Origin: Streptomyces griseus
Lineage (GTDB): Bacteria > Bacteroidota > Bacteroidia > Chitinophagales > Chitinophagaceae
Assembly: GCA_943323705.2 (NCBI GenBank)
Contig: CALPIT020000019.1
Span: forward strand, 1 to 17,171
DNA length: 17,171 nt
Reading direction: 5' to 3'
Shown here: one piece after another, positions 14,789-17,171 of the stretch
Position numbering within the stretch: the first letter of the stretch is position 1
Layout: every line of letters starts with the position of its first letter
The notes under the pieces: model-generated
What the model saw: only the letters and a program-made list of their open reading frames with translations
Database searches by the model: none
Told to the model about the DNA's origin: nothing
Made by a program: the position numbers and the translations under genes

Positions 14789-16189
14789 CTAAATTATCGA
14801 CTCCTGTATATCTCTAATCAATCTCATCGCGATATTATCGGCAGTAGTTTCAAAATTACTTTCTGCATAGATTCGGATTATAGGCTCAGTGTTGCTTGTA
14901 CGAAGATGTACCCAATCATTATCAAATTCGATTTTTAAACCATCTTCTGTATTTACAGGCTGAGATTTGTACTTCTTTTTTATTTTATCAAACACAGATT
15001 TTACATCAATGTTTTGCTCAAGTGTGATTTTATTTTTGCTGATAAAATAATCAGGATAGGTGTTGCGAAGCTGTTTGGTTGTTTTTTTGGATTTAGCCAA
15101 ATGTGAAAGGAAAAGTGCAATTCCAATCAAAGCATCTCTTCCGTAATGAAGCTCAGGAAGTATGATTCCGCCATTGCCTTCGCCACCAATGACCGCATTT
15201 ACTTCTTTCATTCTGTTAACCACATTCACCTCGCCAACTGCACTTGAAAAGTATTCACCTTTGTGCTTAAGGGTAATGTCTTTAAGCGCTTTAGTTGAAG
15301 ACATATTGCTTACCGTATTGCCCGGTTTCTTACTCAGCACATAATCAGCCACTGCCACCAAAGTATATTCTTCTCCAAACATAGATCCATCTTCACATAC
15401 AAAGCAAAGCCTATCTACATCAGGATCAACTGCAATTCCCAAATGTGCTTTTTTAGAGACAACAGCACGACTTAACTCAGTAAGATGTTCGGGGAGCGGC
15501 TCAGGATTGTGAGCAAAATTACCGGTAACGTCGTCATTGATGACAACGATATCTTCTACACCTAAAGCTTTTAATATAGCCGGAACTGCCAATGCACCAG
15601 TACTATTAACAGCATCTACAACAATTTTAAAATTAGCTTCTGTTATGGCTTTTTTATCAACCATTTTATTCAGCAAAATTGCATCAATATGAGCCGCAAG
15701 CATATCGTTATTGGCTTCTATATTTCCTAGCTTATCTACATCGGCAAAATGGAATGCCTCTTTTTCTGCTATTTCTAAAATCATACGACCATCATCCCCA
15801 CTGATAAATTCTCCTTTATTGTTGAGTAACTTCAATGCATTCCATTCTTTGGGATTGTGACTGGCTGTAAGAATAATCCCACCATCTGCTTTTAAAATGG
15901 TTACCGCCATTTCTACAGTAGGTGTAGTGCTGAAATCCAAATCAATGACATCAATTCCTAATGAACACAATGTAGAGCTCACTAGATTTTTTACCATTTC
16001 GCCGCTGATACGTCCATCTCTACCTACCACAACTTTGAAATTATGTTTTGATTTCTTTTTTTCTGAAGCCTGCATCAACCAGGTTCCGTATGCTGCAGTA
16101 AATTTAACAACATCGGGCGGTGTAAGGTTATCACCAGTACGTCCTCCTATTGTTCCTCTGATTCCCGAAATGCTCTTGATCAATGACAT
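14789..16189 (-). CDS. glmM: Phosphoglucosamine mutase (alpha-D-phosphohexomutase superfamily)
   Basis: A 466-residue cytoplasmic phosphohexomutase. The four active-site loops are present: the phosphoserine loop TASHNP with Ser110; the Mg-binding DPDVDR with Asp255, Asp257 and Asp259; the sugar-binding GGEGNGG (335-341); and the phosphate-binding RTSNTEP (430-436). In Bacteroidota, proteins starting like this one (SLIKSISGIRGTIGG) are usually called GlmM. GlmM interconverts glucosamine-6-P and glucosamine-1-P for UDP-GlcNAc, and hence peptidoglycan and LPS synthesis. The last loop reads SNTEP rather than the SGTEP of enterobacterial GlmM, so phosphomannomutase/phosphoglucomutase activity cannot be excluded. 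It is first in a two-gene unit with the cysteine desulfurase and has a -7 box at 16211-16218. Confidence 0.85.
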   Translation of the reverse strand: MSLIKSISGIRGTIGGRTGDNLTPPDVVKFTAAYGTWLMQASEKKKSKHNFKVVVGRDGRISGEMVKNLVSSTLCSLGIDVIDLDFSTTPTVEMAVTILKADGGIILTASHNPKEWNALKLLNNKGEFISGDDGRMILEIAEKEAFHFADVDKLGNIEANNDMLAAHIDAILLNKMVDKKAITEANFKIVVDAVNSTGALAVPAILKALGVEDIVVINDDVTGNFAHNPEPLPEHLTELSRAVVSKKAHLGIAVDPDVDRLCFVCEDGSMFGEEYTLVAVADYVLSKKPGNTVSNMSSTKALKDITLKHKGEYFSSAVGEVNVVNRMKEVNAVIGGEGNGGIILPELHYGRDALIGIALFLSHLAKSKKTTKQLRNTYPDYFISKNKITLEQNIDVKSVFDKIKKKYKSQPVNTEDGLKIEFDNDWVHLRTSNTEPIIRIYAESNFETTADNIAMRLIRDIQESII

Positions 16190-16210
16190 GTAAAACCAAT
16201 TTTTGGATTA

Positions 16211-16218
16211 CAAATATA
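16211..16218 (-). promoter_or_regulatory. Bacteroidota -7 box (TATATTTG) before glmM
   Basis: The minus strand reads TATATTTG, a full TAnnTTTG match, 21 bases before the glmM ATG. It probably drives both glmM and the cysteine desulfurase gene. No TTG -33 is visible at 19 bases. Confidence 0.55.
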
Positions 16219-16340
16219 ACGAAGAGTTACGAGTTAATGATATCAATGACAAACATCATTCATGAAATACTCATAAAATAAAGCCCATTACTTACCTAAA
16301 ATGACTTGTCATTAAATCTCGGCGATAATAAAGGCTATAG

Positions 16341-16410
16341 AAATTCAAAAGTAAAAATTCAAGATTTTAAAGTGAATTTTCGTCATTATTAAATTTTTAC
16401 TTTTAAATTT
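16341..16410. repeat. A/T-rich inverted repeat in the glmM-methyltransferase spacer
   Basis: Nineteen-base arms at 16341-16359 and 16392-16410 are reverse complements with one mismatch. A shorter alternative hairpin, AAAATTC (16354-16360) with GAATTTT (16374-16380), shares the left arm. The spacer lies between two divergent promoters, so this is not a simple terminator. Apart from this and the -7 boxes I see nothing in the 289 bases. Confidence 0.5.
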
Positions 16411-16466
16411 TGATTTGAATTTAGCTTTTGTCTGAAAATGAGCAATTTTTTTAAACAGCCAAAGCT

Positions 16467-16474
16467 TAATTTTG
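16467..16474 (+). promoter_or_regulatory. Bacteroidota -7 box (TAATTTTG) directly before the methyltransferase ATG
   Basis: TAATTTTG is a full TAnnTTTG match that ends only four bases before the ATG at 16479. If used, transcription would start at or within a few bases of the start codon, giving a leaderless or nearly leaderless mRNA. Confidence 0.5.
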
Positions 16475-16478
16475 CAGT

Positions 16479-17171
16479 ATGCAAGAAAACTGGTTCAAAG
16501 ATTGGTTCAATTCTCCTTATTACCACATCTTATATAAAAACCGTGATGAAAATGAGGCCATGCAACTTATTGACAAGCTCATTTCTCATTTGAATTTACC
16601 AAAACATTCAAAAATTGTAGATGTCGCCTGTGGCAAAGGAAGACATGCCATTCATCTTGCAGAATACGATTTTGACGTAACTGGTATAGATCTGAGTGAA
16701 GAAAGTATTGAAGTAGCGTTGCTAAGCGAAAAGGAAAATCTTCATTTCTATACCCATGATATGCGGCTACCTTTCTGGATAAATTATTTCAACTACGCAT
16801 TTAATTTTTTTACAAGTTTTGGTTATTTCAAAACCAATAAAGAAAATGAAAACGCCATTCGAACCATTTCCCAATCTCTGGTAAAAGGAGGTTCTTTTAT
16901 CATAGACTATATTAATACTGATTTTGCCACATCACATATTGTTCATAGTGAAGAAAAAAATATCGATGGGATTAAATTTTCTATAATACGTTGGCACGAT
17001 GACCATAAGTTTTATAAAAAAATAATTATTGACGACCCCGCAGTTTCAAATTCAATGGTATTTGTAGAAGAGGTTCAAAAATTTTCTGTATCAGATTTTG
17101 AAATTTTATTTAGTATGCATGGTCTCCACATTAAATCCGTTTACGGAAATTATGATTTCAGTCGATATGAT
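16479..17171 (+). CDS. Class I SAM-dependent methyltransferase (C-terminus cut by window edge)
   Basis: The reading frame is open from ATG at 16479 for 231 codons to the right edge without a stop. Motif I of the class I methyltransferase fold is clear: IVDVACGKGRHAIHLA, with Asp48 and the CGKG glycine loop (51-54) binding S-adenosylmethionine. The acidic residue after strand 2 is Asp71 in VTGIDLSEESIE, and Asp94 (THDMRLPF) fits the adenine-contact position. Later FNFFTSFGYF and LVKGGSFIIDYIN correspond to motifs around strands 4 and 5. The methyl acceptor cannot be inferred. It resembles the roughly 250-residue stand-alone methyltransferases of Bacteroidota, so probably only a short C-terminal tail is missing. 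Divergent from glmM. Confidence 0.85.
   Translation, partial: MQENWFKDWFNSPYYHILYKNRDENEAMQLIDKLISHLNLPKHSKIVDVACGKGRHAIHLAEYDFDVTGIDLSEESIEVALLSEKENLHFYTHDMRLPFWINYFNYAFNFFTSFGYFKTNKENENAIRTISQSLVKGGSFIIDYINTDFATSHIVHSEEKNIDGIKFSIIRWHDDHKFYKKIIIDDPAVSNSMVFVEEVQKFSVSDFEILFSMHGLHIKSVYGNYDFSRYD

Noticed and set aside
13637..16189. Defence or phosphorothioate-type island based on the cysteine desulfurase
   Set aside because: No dnd, ssp or other modification genes are nearby; the partner gene is a housekeeping sugar mutase and the desulfurase is of the ordinary IscS/NifS type.

Overview
The window looks like an ordinary chromosomal stretch of a Bacteroidota bacterium, most likely from the Chitinophagaceae/Sphingobacteriia side. 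The evidence is A+T-rich DNA, a secreted protein ending in a gliding-motility/type IX secretion C-terminal domain, a PafA-type alkaline phosphatase, and repeated TAnnTTTG boxes (the Bacteroidota -7 promoter element) just upstream of start codons. Shine-Dalgarno sequences are not evident. The family-level assignment is inference; no rRNA or tRNA gene is visible.

Layout, left to right. (1) The 5' end of an outer-membrane porin-like gene (minus, cut by the window edge) lies divergent from an SDR oxidoreductase (plus). (2) A secreted PafA-type alkaline phosphatase (minus) lies divergent from a PLP enzyme of the alpha-oxoamine synthase family (plus). (3) A strong bidirectional terminator inside a repeat-rich spacer is followed by an APC-family permease (minus), divergent from the flavin prenyltransferase ubiX (plus). 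(4) A LolA-like lipoprotein carrier (minus) lies divergent from mutS (plus), which is followed by a type IX-secreted multidomain protein (plus). (5) A repeat nest precedes tryptophan 2,3-dioxygenase (plus), which converges with an 8-base gap on a two-gene minus-strand unit, glmM then a cysteine desulfurase. (6) An A/T-rich spacer leads to a class I SAM methyltransferase (plus, cut by the right edge).

Most genes are transcribed alone; the only clear operon is glmM-cysteine desulfurase, 24 bases apart. The functions are mostly housekeeping: mismatch repair, lipoprotein transport, amino-sugar precursor synthesis, sulfur mobilisation, prenylated flavin synthesis, phosphate scavenging and tryptophan breakdown. 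They do not form one pathway. No phage, insertion sequence with a transposase, CRISPR array or defence system was found, and I see no convincing previously undescribed system. The least explained material is in the spacers: dispersed short repeats and hairpins at 4376-4612, 6729-6767 and 12330-12545. No gene-free stretch exceeds 300 bases; the longest are 16190-16478, 12329-12596 and 4366-4613.
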